A DNA stretch of 37,736 nucleotides from Actinomycetota bacterium (GTDB lineage Bacteria > Actinomycetota > Actinomycetes > JACCUZ01): the NCBI GenBank assembly GCA_030841035.1, contig JAVEDI010000090.1, positions 1 to 37,736 on the forward strand, in the 5' to 3' direction. The position numbers were made by a program, and so were the translations under genes. Shown here piece after piece: positions 12,255-20,697 of this stretch (the first letter of the stretch is position 1; each line of letters opens with the position of its first letter). Below the pieces are notes generated by a model. It had not been told where the DNA came from. It saw only the letters and a program-made list of their open reading frames with translations, and searched no databases.

Positions 12255-12352
12255 GGGCCTGGGCCGGGACCAGGGCCTGGGCCGGGACCAGGGCACGGCG
12301 GCGGGGATCAGCGGCACGGCGGCGGGGATCAGGGCACGGCGGCGGGGATCAG
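12255..12352 (+). repeat. Two short minisatellites before the amidohydrolase
   Basis: Two perfect 18-bp copies of GGGCCTGGGCCGGGACCA (12255-12290) are followed by three copies of CACGGCGGCGGGGATCAG at 12294, 12315 and 12335, separated by 2-3 bases. They end 38 bases before the amidohydrolase start. Confidence 0.9.
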
Positions 12353-12389
12353 CGGCAGGGCGGCGCGCGACCATGGGAAGGTGGCACGC

Positions 12390-13487
12390 ATGAGCGTGAC
12401 TGCACTGCATCTGCGCGGGCTCGTGCTGCCCGACGACGACGAGCGTGACCTGTGGGTCGACGCCGACGGGCTGCTCCGCTACGACGCCGTGCCCGACGCG
12501 GTCACGATCGGGCAGCGCGCGTTCGTCCTACCGGGGCTGGTCGACGCGCACTGCCACGTGGGGCTCGACGAGGCCGGAGGGGTCGAGCAGGCCGAGCAGG
12601 AGCGGCAGATCATCGCCGACCGTGACATGGGCACCTTGCTCATCCGCGACGCGGGCGTGCCGGTCGACACCCGCTGGATCGACGAGCGCGACGACCTGCC
12701 ACGCGTCGTGCGCGCCGGACGGCACATCGCGCGCAGCAAGCGCTACATCCGCAACTACGGTGCCGAGGTCGAGCCGGAGGAGCTGGTCGCCGAGGTCGAG
12801 CGGCAGGCCCGCCGCGGTGACGGATGGGTCAAGCTGGTGGGCGACTGGATCGACCGCGACGCGGGCGACCTCACGCCGTCCTGGCCGGCTGACGTGGCCG
12901 CAGCGGCGATCGCCCGGGCACACGAGCTCGGGGTGCGGGTCACCGCCCACTGCTTCGGGGAGCAGTCCGTCGCGCAGCTCGTCGCCGCCGGGATCGACTG
13001 CATCGAGCACGGCACCGGACTCACCGACGAGGTCATCGCCGCGATGGTCGAGCGGGGCACCGCGCTGGTGCCCACGCGGGTGCAGCTGGACAACTTCCCG
13101 ACGTACGCCGCGGCCGGCGAGGCCAGGTTCCCGCGCTACGCGCGGCACATGCGCGACCTGCACGCCCGTGCGGACCAGACCCTGCGGTCGGCGTACGAGG
13201 CCGGTGTCGCGCTGTACGCCGGCACCGACGCGGGCGGTGTGCTCCCGCACGGCCTGATCGGCCGCGAGGTGCTGGCGCTGCACGAGCAGGTCGGCCTGTC
13301 CGCGGACGCCGCACTCGGTGCGGCCTCGTGGCGGGCACGGGACTGGCTGGGCCGCCCCAGCATGGCCGAGGGGGAGTCGGCCGACCTGGTCGTCTACGAC
13401 CACGATCCGCGCGCCGAGCCGCAGGTCCTGCTCAGCCCCCGCGCGGTGGTGCTGCGCGGCCGGATCGTCGCCGGAGACCTCCGCTGA
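12390..13487 (+). CDS. Metal-dependent amidohydrolase (imidazolonepropionase-like)
   Basis: A 365-residue amidohydrolase-superfamily enzyme. Metal ligands are visible: H54 and H56 (DAHCHVG), K148 (WVKLVGDW, candidate carboxylated lysine), H187 (TAHCFGE), H207 (IEHGT) and D280 (GTDAGG). The C-terminus has the usual ADLVVYDHDP closing strand. The ATG at 12390 follows GGGAAGGTGG and matches where similarity to the family should begin. The substrate is unknown; cyclic amides, dipeptides or Xaa-Pro peptides are all hydrolysed by relatives. It is followed by a hairpin and then the rpsP leader. Confidence 0.88.
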   Translation: MSVTALHLRGLVLPDDDERDLWVDADGLLRYDAVPDAVTIGQRAFVLPGLVDAHCHVGLDEAGGVEQAEQERQIIADRDMGTLLIRDAGVPVDTRWIDERDDLPRVVRAGRHIARSKRYIRNYGAEVEPEELVAEVERQARRGDGWVKLVGDWIDRDAGDLTPSWPADVAAAAIARAHELGVRVTAHCFGEQSVAQLVAAGIDCIEHGTGLTDEVIAAMVERGTALVPTRVQLDNFPTYAAAGEARFPRYARHMRDLHARADQTLRSAYEAGVALYAGTDAGGVLPHGLIGREVLALHEQVGLSADAALGAASWRARDWLGRPSMAEGESADLVVYDHDPRAEPQVLLSPRAVVLRGRIVAGDLR

Positions 13488-13497
13488 GCGCGCCGGC

Positions 13498-13514
13498 ACC
13501 GGCTCTTCGCCGGT
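13498..13514 (+). terminator. Possible terminator after the amidohydrolase
   Basis: ACCGGC (13498-13503), loop TCTTC, GCCGGT (13509-13514): a 6-bp perfect stem starting 11 bases after the stop codon. No T-run. The following ~170 bases to rpsP are the probable promoter and leader of the ribosomal operon; no convincing promoter hexamers were seen. Confidence 0.35.
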
Positions 13515-13688
13515 CCCTGAGCGCGCGATTCGGCCGGCTGGCGGGTTGTCTGGCATGATGGCCGGCTGTACACGGCGTACGGCGGTCCCTCTCAACCCCC
13601 GCGTGCCGTGTCCCTCGGCCGGCTACGACCGCACCCCCACGCGGGTCGGGCCGCCACCCGCATGCGAGCAGCAGGAGCTTCAACAACC

Positions 13689-14345
13689 GTGGCAGTCAAG
13701 ATCAAGCTGATGCGCATGGGCAAGATCCGTGCGCCGTACTACCGCATCGTCGTCGCCGACGCCCGGACCAAGCGGGACGGTCGCGCGATCGAGGAGATCG
13801 GCAAGTACCACCCGACCGAGGAGCCCTCGGTCATCGAGGTCGACTCCGAGCGCGCCCAGTACTGGCTCGGCGTGGGCGCGCAGCCCACCGAGCCGGTTGC
13901 CGCGATCCTCAAGGTCACCGGCGACTGGCAGAAGTTCAAGGGCCTCCCCGGCGCCGAGGGCACCCTGCGTGTGGCCGGCGAGAAGACGGACAAGAAGGCC
14001 GTCTTCGAGGCTGCCGCCAAGGAGGGCGGCGGTGGCGACGCCGGCAAGGACGGTGCGACCACGCCGCGCAAGCGAGCTGCCAAGAAGGTGGCGGCCGAGG
14101 CGGCCGAGGGCACGCCGGCCGCCCGGCCGACCGCCGACGAGGCCGCGGCCCAGGGTGACGAGCGCGTCGCCGGGTCGGACACCGAGGCGCGCCCGCCCAC
14201 CGATGCCACGGTCACCGAGGAGCCCAAGACAGAGGCGGGCTCCGACGACGCCGCGAAGGCCGACGTCGGCACCGCCCAGGGCGCGCCGGCGATCGAGCAG
14301 ACCACGCCGGTGACCGACACGGACACCGCCAAGGACGAGGCCTAG
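13689..14345 (+). CDS. rpsP: 30S ribosomal protein S16 with long acidic tail
   Basis: A 218-residue S16. Residues 1-90 are the canonical protein ([20 protein letters not shown], then [12 protein letters not shown]). The remaining ~125 residues are an Ala/Glu/Asp/Thr-rich disordered extension with a short basic patch ([10 protein letters not shown]). E. coli S16 has 82 residues; actinobacterial ones are often longer, but this tail is large. The GTG at 13689 is preferred because similarity starts there; AGGAG lies 11 bases upstream. It opens the rpsP-khpA-rimM-trmD operon. Confidence 0.95.
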   Translation: MAVKIKLMRMGKIRAPYYRIVVADARTKRDGRAIEEIGKYHPTEEPSVIEVDSERAQYWLGVGAQPTEPVAAILKVTGDWQKFKGLPGAEGTLRVAGEKTDKKAVFEAAAKEGGGGDAGKDGATTPRKRAAKKVAAEAAEGTPAARPTADEAAAQGDERVAGSDTEARPPTDATVTEEPKTEAGSDDAAKADVGTAQGAPAIEQTTPVTDTDTAKDEA

Positions 14346-14348
14346 CCG

Positions 14349-14588
14349 ATGCTCGAGGAGGCCCTCGAGCATCTGGTGCGGGGGATCGTCGACCACCCGG
14401 ACGACGTGCAGGTGCGCGACCGCAACAACCGTCGCGGTCGCATCCTCGAGGTGCGCGTGCACCCCGAGGACCTCGGCAAGGTCATCGGCCGCGGCGGACG
14501 CACCGCCAAGGCCCTGCGCACCGTGATCGGTGCCCTGGGCCCCGGTCACAATGTCCGCGTCGACTTCCTCGACGTCGACGAGCGCTAG
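14349..14588 (+). CDS. khpA: KH-domain RNA-binding protein KhpA
   Basis: A 79-residue protein consisting of one KH domain, with the RNA-binding GxxG loop in KVIGRGGRTAKALR. Its place between rpsP and rimM is conserved across actinobacteria and Firmicutes. Relatives (KhpA/YlqC) form a complex with KhpB and bind small RNAs and mRNAs. It starts 3 bases after the rpsP stop. Confidence 0.95.
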   Translation: MLEEALEHLVRGIVDHPDDVQVRDRNNRRGRILEVRVHPEDLGKVIGRGGRTAKALRTVIGALGPGHNVRVDFLDVDER

Positions 14589-14607
14589 CCCGCGCCCGGG
14601 AGTCGGC

Positions 14608-15150
14608 ATGGCGGACGACCGCACGGTGGAGGTCATCGTCGGCCGGCTCGGCCGGCCGCACGGCCTCAGGGGCGAGGTGTCGGTCGAGGTCCGCACCGAC
14701 GACCCGGAGGGACGCCTCGCGCCGGGCGCCGTGCTGCGTACCGATCCGGCCGCGGCCGGTCCGCTGACCATCGCGACGGGACGCGTGCACGGTGGTCGCC
14801 TGATGCTGCGCTTCGAGGGCTACGACGACCGCCGCGACGCCGAGCGGCTGCGCGGCGTGCTGCTCGTGGTCGATGTGGATGTCGACGAGCGGCCCGAGGA
14901 CCCCGAGGAGTTCTACGACCGCCAGCTCGTCGGGCTGGCGGTGGTCACCGCGGGCGGTGAGCCCGTCGGCGCGCTGCACGAGGTGCTGCACCTGCCCGGC
15001 CAGGACGTGCTGGCCGTCCGGGGCGACGACGGCCGGGAGACGCTCATTCCGTTCGTGCACGAGTTCGTGCCCGAGGTCGACCTGGACGGCGGGCGCATCG
15101 TCGTCGAGCCGCCCCCGGGCCTGCTCGACGAGCCCGCGGCCGAGAGCTGA
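14608..15150 (+). CDS. rimM: Ribosome maturation factor RimM
   Basis: A 180-residue 16S rRNA-processing factor that binds S19 and helps 30S head assembly. The N-terminal motif VGRLGRPHGLRGEVSVEV is at about residues 11-28, and the PRC-barrel half is in the second part (EEFYDRQLVGL... LIPFVHEFV). The ATG at 14608 is chosen because the family's N-terminus starts here; a longer frame upstream overlaps khpA without similarity. It is followed after 3 bases by trmD. Confidence 0.95.
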   Translation: MADDRTVEVIVGRLGRPHGLRGEVSVEVRTDDPEGRLAPGAVLRTDPAAAGPLTIATGRVHGGRLMLRFEGYDDRRDAERLRGVLLVVDVDVDERPEDPEEFYDRQLVGLAVVTAGGEPVGALHEVLHLPGQDVLAVRGDDGRETLIPFVHEFVPEVDLDGGRIVVEPPPGLLDEPAAES

Positions 15151-15153
15151 CCC

Positions 15154-15951
15154 GTGCGGGTCGACGTCCTCACGATCTTCCCCGACTATCTGGCGCCGCT
15201 GCGGCTCTCGCTGATCGGTCGCGCCATCGACGAGGGGCGGATCGACGTGCGGGTGCACGACCTGCGCGACTGGACCACCGACCGGCACCGCACGGTCGAC
15301 GACAGCCCCTACGGCGGCGGCGCCGGCATGCTGATGCGCCCCGAGCCGTGGGGCGCCGCGCTGGATGCCGTCCTCGGCGAGGAGCCTGACGTACGGGTGG
15401 TGGTCCCGACGCCGAGCGGAGAGCCCTTCACCCAGGCGTTGGCCCACGAGCTGGCGGCGCAGCCGCGGCTGGTGTTCGTGTGTGGCCGCTACGAAGGCAT
15501 CGACCAGCGGGTCCTCGACGAGGTCGGCGAGCGCGCTCGGGTGACCGAGGTCTCGCTCGGTGACTACGTCCTGAACGGAGGCGAGGTCGCGGTGCTCGTC
15601 GTCGTCGAGGCGGTGGCGCGGCTGGTGCCCGGCGTGATCGGGAACGCCACCTCGCTGGTGCACGAGTCGTTCGCCGACGGCCTGCTCGAGGGACCGGCGT
15701 ACACCAAGCCGTCCGTGTGGCGCGAGCGCGCCGTCCCCGACGTGCTCCTCTCCGGCCATCACGGCCAGATCGCCCGGTGGCAGCGCGACGAGGCGCTGCG
15801 ACGTACGTCGGCGCGCCGACCCGACCTGGTCGCCGCGCTCGTGCCGGCGACGCTCGACCGCCGCGACCTGGAGGTCCTCGAGGCGTGCGGGTGGCGGCCG
15901 ACGGCCGACGGCGCTCGATTGGAACGCAGCGCCGCGCCTGTGGCAGACTGA
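15154..15951 (+). CDS. trmD: tRNA (guanine-37-N1)-methyltransferase TrmD
   Basis: A 265-residue SPOUT methyltransferase that makes m1G37 in tRNAs and so prevents frameshifting. The N-terminus has [40 protein letters not shown] (about 110-121) and [13 protein letters not shown] form the knotted SAM site. The GTG start at 15154 is 3 bases after rimM. The family is usually 230-260 residues, so the length is normal. Confidence 0.96.
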   Translation: MRVDVLTIFPDYLAPLRLSLIGRAIDEGRIDVRVHDLRDWTTDRHRTVDDSPYGGGAGMLMRPEPWGAALDAVLGEEPDVRVVVPTPSGEPFTQALAHELAAQPRLVFVCGRYEGIDQRVLDEVGERARVTEVSLGDYVLNGGEVAVLVVVEAVARLVPGVIGNATSLVHESFADGLLEGPAYTKPSVWRERAVPDVLLSGHHGQIARWQRDEALRRTSARRPDLVAALVPATLDRRDLEVLEACGWRPTADGARLERSAAPVAD

Positions 15952-15977
15952 GCGGCTGTTGCCCTGGCCGACCGGCG

Positions 15978-15992
15978 CCCCTGCCACAGGGG
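15978..15992 (+). promoter_or_regulatory. Hairpin in the rplS leader
   Basis: CCCCTG (15978-15983), loop CCA, CAGGGG (15987-15992): a perfect 6-bp stem in the 133-base gap between trmD and rplS. It could end trmD transcription, or act as a leader structure for rplS. No T-run follows, so its role is open. Confidence 0.4.
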
Positions 15993-16084
15993 AGGCGCAG
16001 TACTTCGGCCGAACCGGCACGCACGCCGACAACACAACCACGACCGACGTGGGTGACCTGTGGCACCGCGAGAGATGAGTCCCC

Positions 16085-16444
16085 ATGCAGATCTTGGACG
16101 CCTTCGACGCCGCCTCGCTGCGCGACGACATCCCGGCGTTCCGGCCCGGCGACACCCTGAAGGTGCACGTCAAGGTCGTCGAGGGGACCCGCTCTCGCGT
16201 GCAGGTCTTCCAGGGCGTCGTCATCCGCCGCCAGGGCGACGGGGTCCGCGAGACCTTCACCGTCCGCAAGGTCAGCTTCGGTGTCGGCGTCGAGCGGACC
16301 TTCCCCGTGCACACTCCGGTGATCGACAAGATCGAGGTCGTGACCCGCGGTGACGTCCGCCGGGCGAAGCTGTACTACCTGCGCGACCTGCGCGGCAAGG
16401 CAGCCAAGATCAAGGAGCGCCGCGACCCCATCACCGGTCGCTGA
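16085..16444 (+). CDS. rplS: 50S ribosomal protein L19
   Basis: A 119-residue L19, at the 30S-50S interface. Motifs include [50 protein letters not shown] and [17 protein letters not shown]. Length is normal (E. coli 115). The 133-base gap before it suggests its own promoter, apart from rpsP-trmD. The ribosome-binding site before the ATG at 16085 is weak (GAGAG). Confidence 0.97.
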   Translation: MQILDAFDAASLRDDIPAFRPGDTLKVHVKVVEGTRSRVQVFQGVVIRRQGDGVRETFTVRKVSFGVGVERTFPVHTPVIDKIEVVTRGDVRRAKLYYLRDLRGKAAKIKERRDPITGR

Positions 16445-16565
16445 CGCCTGCCTCTCGCCGGACCCACTCGGGGCCAGCGGCACGTAGGCTTGTGACATGG
16501 CGTCGCGTGCCTGTGCGTGATGCGTGGGTGGCCCACCGCCACCCGGGGACGGAGGAACGCACACG

Positions 16566-17498
16566 ATGACGAGCGACGACGGTCCGCGCTCGTCGGCACG
16601 GACGGGGGTCACCCCACCCGTCGCCGACACCGGGCCTGCTGTGCCCTCGTCCGACGAGCAGCCCGCCGCTGACCGGCAGCCGGCCCCCGACGGGGACCCG
16701 GCGGCGACCGCAGCAGGGGAGCAGGTGCCCGCCACACCGCCCGCTGACCGGCCGTCCGAGCGCGCGTCGGCCGCCGGACCTGCGTCCCGCACCGGCACCG
16801 GCAAGGACGCCGAGGCGCACAAGAAGTCGTTCCTGCGCGAGCTGCCCGGCATCGTGATCACGGCGCTGGTCATCTCGGTGCTCATCAAGACCTTCCTGGT
16901 GCAGGCGTTCTACATCCCGTCGGGCTCCATGGAGAACACCCTGCTCGTCAACGACCGCGTCCTGGTCAACAAGCTGGCCGACAAGCCCGACGAGGTCCGC
17001 CGCGGTGACGTCATCGTCTTCCGCGACCCGGGGGGCTGGCTGTCCGGTCCCGGCGAGATCGCCCAGAGCGGCGGGCTGCTCGCCACGGTCCGCAAGGGCC
17101 TGGTGTTCGTCGGGCTGGCCCCCGCCGCGGGCGAGGAGGACCTCATCAAGCGGGTCATCGGCGTGGGCGGCGACCGGGTCGACTCCAACGGCAGACACGC
17201 CATCACCGTCAACGGCGTGCCGCTCAAGGAGCCCTACCTGTACCCGACCGACCTCGACGTGCCCTCGGCCGAGCCGTTCTCGGTGGTCGTGCCGAAGGGT
17301 GAGCTGTGGGTCATGGGGGACCACCGCTCGGTCTCCGAGGACAGCCGGGCCCACCAGGGGCAGCCCGGGGGAGGGTTCGTGCCGGTCAAGGACGTCATCG
17401 GTCGCGCGTTCACGATCGTGTGGCCGGTCAACCGGGCCAAGCTGCTGCACCGGCCGGCCACGTTCGACCAGCCCAAGCTGACGTCGTCGTCGCGCTGA
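16566..17498 (+). CDS. lepB: Signal peptidase I (LepB)
   Basis: A 310-residue bacterial-type S26A signal peptidase that cleaves Sec/Tat signal peptides. After ~85 disordered Pro/Ala-rich residues comes one membrane helix (about 94-113), then the catalytic serine S121 in YIPSGSMENTL and the general base lysine K195 in LIKRVIGVGGDRV; GELWVMGDHRSVSEDSRAH is the C-terminal box. The ATG at 16566 has GGAGGA 9 bases upstream. This Ser/Lys enzyme contrasts with the Ser/His SipW-like enzyme at 21904-23439. Placement between rplS and rnhB is the usual actinobacterial order. Confidence 0.95.
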   Translation: MTSDDGPRSSARTGVTPPVADTGPAVPSSDEQPAADRQPAPDGDPAATAAGEQVPATPPADRPSERASAAGPASRTGTGKDAEAHKKSFLRELPGIVITALVISVLIKTFLVQAFYIPSGSMENTLLVNDRVLVNKLADKPDEVRRGDVIVFRDPGGWLSGPGEIAQSGGLLATVRKGLVFVGLAPAAGEEDLIKRVIGVGGDRVDSNGRHAITVNGVPLKEPYLYPTDLDVPSAEPFSVVVPKGELWVMGDHRSVSEDSRAHQGQPGGGFVPVKDVIGRAFTIVWPVNRAKLLHRPATFDQPKLTSSSR

Positions 17499-17518
17499 CC
17501 CGTCGTACGCTGCTGGCC

Positions 17519-18337
17519 ATGAGCACGGTCCCTCCCCTGCGCACCGTGCGGCGCGGGACCCCCGTGCAGGCGGTGCTGCCCCGCCCGCTGCCGCGCTTCG
17601 TCGTACGTCGCGAGGCCGGCTTGTACGCCTACGAGAAGGTCCTGTCGCGCGCCGGCCTCACGCCGGTCGCCGGGGCCGACGAGGCGGGCCGGGGCGCCTG
17701 CGCGGGGCCACTGGTGGTGGCCGCGGTGGTGCTGCCGGGCGGTGCCCGCGGCCGGGTGCCGGAGCTGGCCGACTCCAAGCTGCTCACCCCGGCGGCCCGG
17801 GAGCGGGTCTACGAGCAGGTCGTACGCCGCGCGGTCAGCTGGGCCGCCGTGGTGGTCCCCCCGGGTGAGGTCGACCGCATCGGGCTGCACGTCGCGAACG
17901 TGCAGGGCATGCGACGGGCGCTGGCCCGGCTGACGGTCACGCCCGCCTACGTGCTGACCGACGGCTTTCCCATCGCCGGGCTCGCCGCCCCGGGTCTCGC
18001 CGTCTGGAAGGGCGACCGGGTCAGCGCCTCGATCGCTGCCGCCTCCGTCGTCGCGAAGGTCACACGCGACCGCATCATGGCCCGCCTGCACGAGCGCTTC
18101 CCGACGTACGACTTCGCGGGGCACAAGGGCTACGTCACCGCGGTGCACAACGCCGCCCTCGACGCGCAGGGGCCCTGCCCGGAGCACCGGTTCTCCTACG
18201 TCAACGTGGCGCGGCGGGCGCCGGGCGACGCGCGTATCCCGACCCGCACGCTGCTGCGGGTCGCGGCCGGGGAGGACGACAGCGTCGTCGAGCTGGACAT
18301 CGCTGACACCACGTCTTTCGAGGAGGTCGCCCGATGA
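17519..18337 (+). CDS. rnhB: Ribonuclease HII
   Basis: A 272-residue RNase HII that removes ribonucleotides from DNA. Motifs: GADEAGRGACAGPL with catalytic D54/E55, DSKLL, LTDGFPI, and KGDRVSASIAAASVVAKVTRD. About 45 residues precede the catalytic core, and a C-terminal extension of ~40 residues follows. The ATG at 17519 fits the N-terminus. The stop overlaps the next gene by 4 bases (ATGA). Confidence 0.95.
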   Translation: MSTVPPLRTVRRGTPVQAVLPRPLPRFVVRREAGLYAYEKVLSRAGLTPVAGADEAGRGACAGPLVVAAVVLPGGARGRVPELADSKLLTPAARERVYEQVVRRAVSWAAVVVPPGEVDRIGLHVANVQGMRRALARLTVTPAYVLTDGFPIAGLAAPGLAVWKGDRVSASIAAASVVAKVTRDRIMARLHERFPTYDFAGHKGYVTAVHNAALDAQGPCPEHRFSYVNVARRAPGDARIPTRTLLRVAAGEDDSVVELDIADTTSFEEVAR

Positions 18338-18660
18338 GCGCCGAGGACCTCGAGAAGTACGAGTCCGAGATGGAGCTGCAGCTCTATCGCGAGTACCGCG
18401 ACGTGGTGGGGCTGTTCACCTACGTCGTCGAGACCGAGCGGCGGTTCTACCTGACCAACTCCGTCGACGTGCAGCCGCGCAGCACCGACAACGGCGAGGT
18501 GTGGTTCGAGGTCACCATGGCCGACGCGTGGGTCTGGGACATGTACCGGCCGGCCCGGTTCGTGAAGAACGTGCGCGTGCTGACGTTCAAGGACGTCAAC
18601 GTCGAGGAGCTGTCGCGCAGCGACCTCGAGCTGCCCAAGGACCAGGGCTTCTCGACCTAG
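18334..18660 (+). CDS. DUF2469 family protein
   Basis: A 108-residue protein of the actinobacterial DUF2469 family: [20 protein letters not shown], then [13 protein letters not shown] and [20 protein letters not shown]. The family is strongly conserved next to rnhB in actinobacteria, but its function is not known to me. It is soluble, acidic and has no signal peptide. Translation is coupled to rnhB by the ATGA overlap. Confidence 0.93.
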   Translation: MSAEDLEKYESEMELQLYREYRDVVGLFTYVVETERRFYLTNSVDVQPRSTDNGEVWFEVTMADAWVWDMYRPARFVKNVRVLTFKDVNVEELSRSDLELPKDQGFST

Positions 18661-18679
18661 CAGCGCCGACCGCCGCGCC

Positions 18680-18718
18680 GTCCACAGGCCGCCCGCTCTC
18701 GGGCGTCGTCCACAGATG
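18680..18718 (+). repeat. 39-bp element: paired GTCCACAG around a hairpin, copy A
   Basis: GTCCACAGGC at 18680-18689 and GTCCACAGATG at 18708-18718 flank a hairpin, CGCCCG (18690-18695), CTCT, CGGGCG (18700-18705). Copy B on the other strand at 28780-28818 has the same ends and spacing but different middle bases. The two sites differ from the DnaA-box form TTGTCCACA by one or two bases. It lies between the DUF2469 gene and yraN. Confidence 0.75.
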
Positions 18719-18778
18719 ACGCCGCGCCCGGCGCGCGGCGCCCCGGCTCGTCCACCCTGGATCCGGAGGTGGTGGGCG

Positions 18779-19138
18779 ATGCGGGCCAGTGACGCTCTGG
18801 GTTCCTATGGCGAGCGGATGGCGGCCGAGCACCTGGTCGCCGCCGGCCTGACGATCCTCGAACGCAACTGGCGCTGCGAGCTCGGCGAGATCGACATCGT
18901 GGCACGCGACGGGGACACCCTCGTGGTCTGCGAGGTCAAGACCCGGGCCGGCCTGGGGTTCGGCTCACCGCTGGAGGCGGTCACCCCGGCCAAGGCGGCG
19001 AGGTTGCGCCGGCTCGCGGCCCGCTGGATCGAGGAGCGCGCCGTGCACCCGCCCGAGGTGCGCATCGACCTCGTGGCGGTGCTGCGACCGCGCCGCGGCC
19101 CTACCGAGGTCGAGCACGTGGCTGGCGTGGTCCGGTGA
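18779..19138 (+). CDS. yraN: YraN family (UPF0102) nuclease-fold protein
   Basis: A 119-residue protein with the restriction-endonuclease-like fold. The core motif is [21 protein letters not shown], where the Asp and Glu-x-Lys form a PD-(D/E)xK-type site. The ATG at 18779 has GGAGGT 8 bases upstream; a longer frame from 18716 lacks similarity. It overlaps yifB by 4 bases. The yraN-yifB-dprA order is conserved and suggests a DNA-processing role, which is not proven for the family. Confidence 0.93.
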   Translation: MRASDALGSYGERMAAEHLVAAGLTILERNWRCELGEIDIVARDGDTLVVCEVKTRAGLGFGSPLEAVTPAKAARLRRLAARWIEERAVHPPEVRIDLVAVLRPRRGPTEVEHVAGVVR

Positions 19139-20697
19139 CGCTGGCCCGGACCCGGTGCATCGCGCTGGTCGGCGTCGCCGGGCACCTGGTGGACGTCGAG
19201 GCGGACCTGAGCCCGGGTGTGCCGTCCTACGTTCTGGTAGGGCTGCCGGACGCGTCCCTCTCGGAGTCGCGCGACCGGGTGCGGGCGGCACTGGTGAACA
19301 GCCGCCAGCGCTGGCCCTCCACGACCCGGCGGCTCACCGTCAACCTGTCGCCGGCGAGCCTGCCCAAGCGTGGCTCGGGCTTCGACCTCGCGATCGCGAT
19401 GGCCGTGCTCGCCGCGGACGGGGTGGTGCCCTGCTCGGTCGTGGCCGGCGCGGTGCTGCTGGGCGAGCTCGGGCTCGACGGGCGGGTCCGCGGGGTGCGC
19501 GGCGTCCTGCCCTCGGTGCTCGCGGCGGTGGAAGCGGGGGTGGAACGGGTCGTCGTGCCGGCGGACAACGCGAAGGAGGCCGCGCTGGTGCCCGGCGTGC
19601 ACGTGACGGGCGTGCGGTCGCTGGCCGAGCTCATCGCGCTCGCGCGCGACGAGCGGCCGCCCGAGGACGTCCTGGACGTCCCGGACACGCAGCCCGACGT
19701 GGCGCCGGCGGTGCCACCCGAGCCACTGCGGCGGTTGGACCTGGCCGACGTGCTGGGCCAGGCGCTGGCTCGTGCGGTGCTCGAGGTGGCCGCCGCGGGC
19801 GGGCACCACCTGCTCATGCTCGGGCCCCCCGGCGCGGGCAAGACCATGCTGGCCGAGCGGCTGCCGGGCATCCTGCCGGGACTGGACACCGCCGCGGCGC
19901 TCGAGGTGACCGCCGTGCACTCGGTCGCCGGCACGTTGCCGGCGGGGGAACCGCTGGTCACCCGCCCACCGTTCCAGGCGCCGCACCACACGGCGTCCGT
20001 GGCAGCCATCGTCGGGGGCGGCTCGGCGCACGTACGACCGGGTGCGGCCTCGCTCGCGCATCGCGGCGTGCTGTTCATGGACGAGGCGCCCGAGTTCGCG
20101 CCGGCCGTGCTCGATGCGTTGCGCGAGCCGCTGGAGTCGGGGGAGATCTGCGTCTCCCGGTTGGCCGCCCAGGTGCGCTTCCCGGCCCGCTTCCAGCTGG
20201 TGCTGGCCGCCAACCCGTGCCCGTGCGGCCAGTCGATCGGCAAGGGGCTGGCGTGCACCTGCTCACCGATGGCCAAGCTGCGCTATTTCGGGCGGCTCTC
20301 GGGCCCGCTGCTGGATCGGGTGGACCTGCGCCACGAGATGGGGCCGCCCACTCGCAGCGAGCTGCTGGCCGACCAGGGTCGCGCCGAGCCCAGCGCCGTG
20401 GTGGCCGAGCGGGTGGCCCTGGCCCGCGAGCGGATGGCCGCCCGGCTGCGGGACACGCAGTGGCGGGCCAACAGCGAGGTGCCCGGTCACGTGTTGCGCC
20501 GTGACTGGCCGCTGCCGTGGGACGTGGTGGCGCCGGCCGAGCGAGCGCTCGACCGCGGGGAGCTGACCGCGCGTGGGGTCGATCGTGTCCTGCGGGTGGC
20601 GTGGACCCTCGCCGACCTGGTCGGGCTCGACCGGCCGGGCACCGCCCAGGTGGCGGCGGCGCTGCGCTACCGCGGCGTGCGGGACCGGGCGGCATGA
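19135..20697 (+). CDS. yifB: YifB family Mg-chelatase-like AAA ATPase (ComM-like)
   Basis: A 520-residue protein: an N-terminal Lon-protease-like fold ([26 protein letters not shown]), a central AAA+ Mg-chelatase domain with Walker A GPPGAGKT (230-237) and Walker [11 protein letters not shown], and a C-terminal lid. A Cys cluster, [17 protein letters not shown], is family-typical. The relative ComM is a hexameric helicase that aids branch migration in natural transformation. The GTG start overlaps yraN; the stop overlaps dprA (ATGA). Confidence 0.94.
   Translation: MTLARTRCIALVGVAGHLVDVEADLSPGVPSYVLVGLPDASLSESRDRVRAALVNSRQRWPSTTRRLTVNLSPASLPKRGSGFDLAIAMAVLAADGVVPCSVVAGAVLLGELGLDGRVRGVRGVLPSVLAAVEAGVERVVVPADNAKEAALVPGVHVTGVRSLAELIALARDERPPEDVLDVPDTQPDVAPAVPPEPLRRLDLADVLGQALARAVLEVAAAGGHHLLMLGPPGAGKTMLAERLPGILPGLDTAAALEVTAVHSVAGTLPAGEPLVTRPPFQAPHHTASVAAIVGGGSAHVRPGAASLAHRGVLFMDEAPEFAPAVLDALREPLESGEICVSRLAAQVRFPARFQLVLAANPCPCGQSIGKGLACTCSPMAKLRYFGRLSGPLLDRVDLRHEMGPPTRSELLADQGRAEPSAVVAERVALARERMAARLRDTQWRANSEVPGHVLRRDWPLPWDVVAPAERALDRGELTARGVDRVLRVAWTLADLVGLDRPGTAQVAAALRYRGVRDRAA

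Larger units (their letters stand above)
11906..12389. other. Repeat-rich 484-bp gap between ffh and amidohydrolase
   Basis: No gene is supported here. The gap starts with C-rich low-complexity DNA (11910-12022), then seven CCCCGGTG units, two copies of a palindromic element, G-rich GGGGGCAGGC-like repeats (about 12213-12250), two 18-bp units and three 18-bp units, all listed separately. An open frame runs through it into the amidohydrolase, but its translation is only Pro/Gly/Arg repeats, so it is not a coding extension. Confidence 0.8.

Noticed and set aside
12023-12352. A CRISPR array in the repeat-rich gap.
   Set aside because: The repeats are head-to-tail short units or palindromes without regular unique spacers, and no cas genes are present.
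11970-12389. In-frame 140-codon extension upstream of the amidohydrolase start.
   Set aside because: It translates only repetitive Pro/Gly/Arg DNA, while the ATG at 12390 has a ribosome-binding site and matches the start of family similarity.
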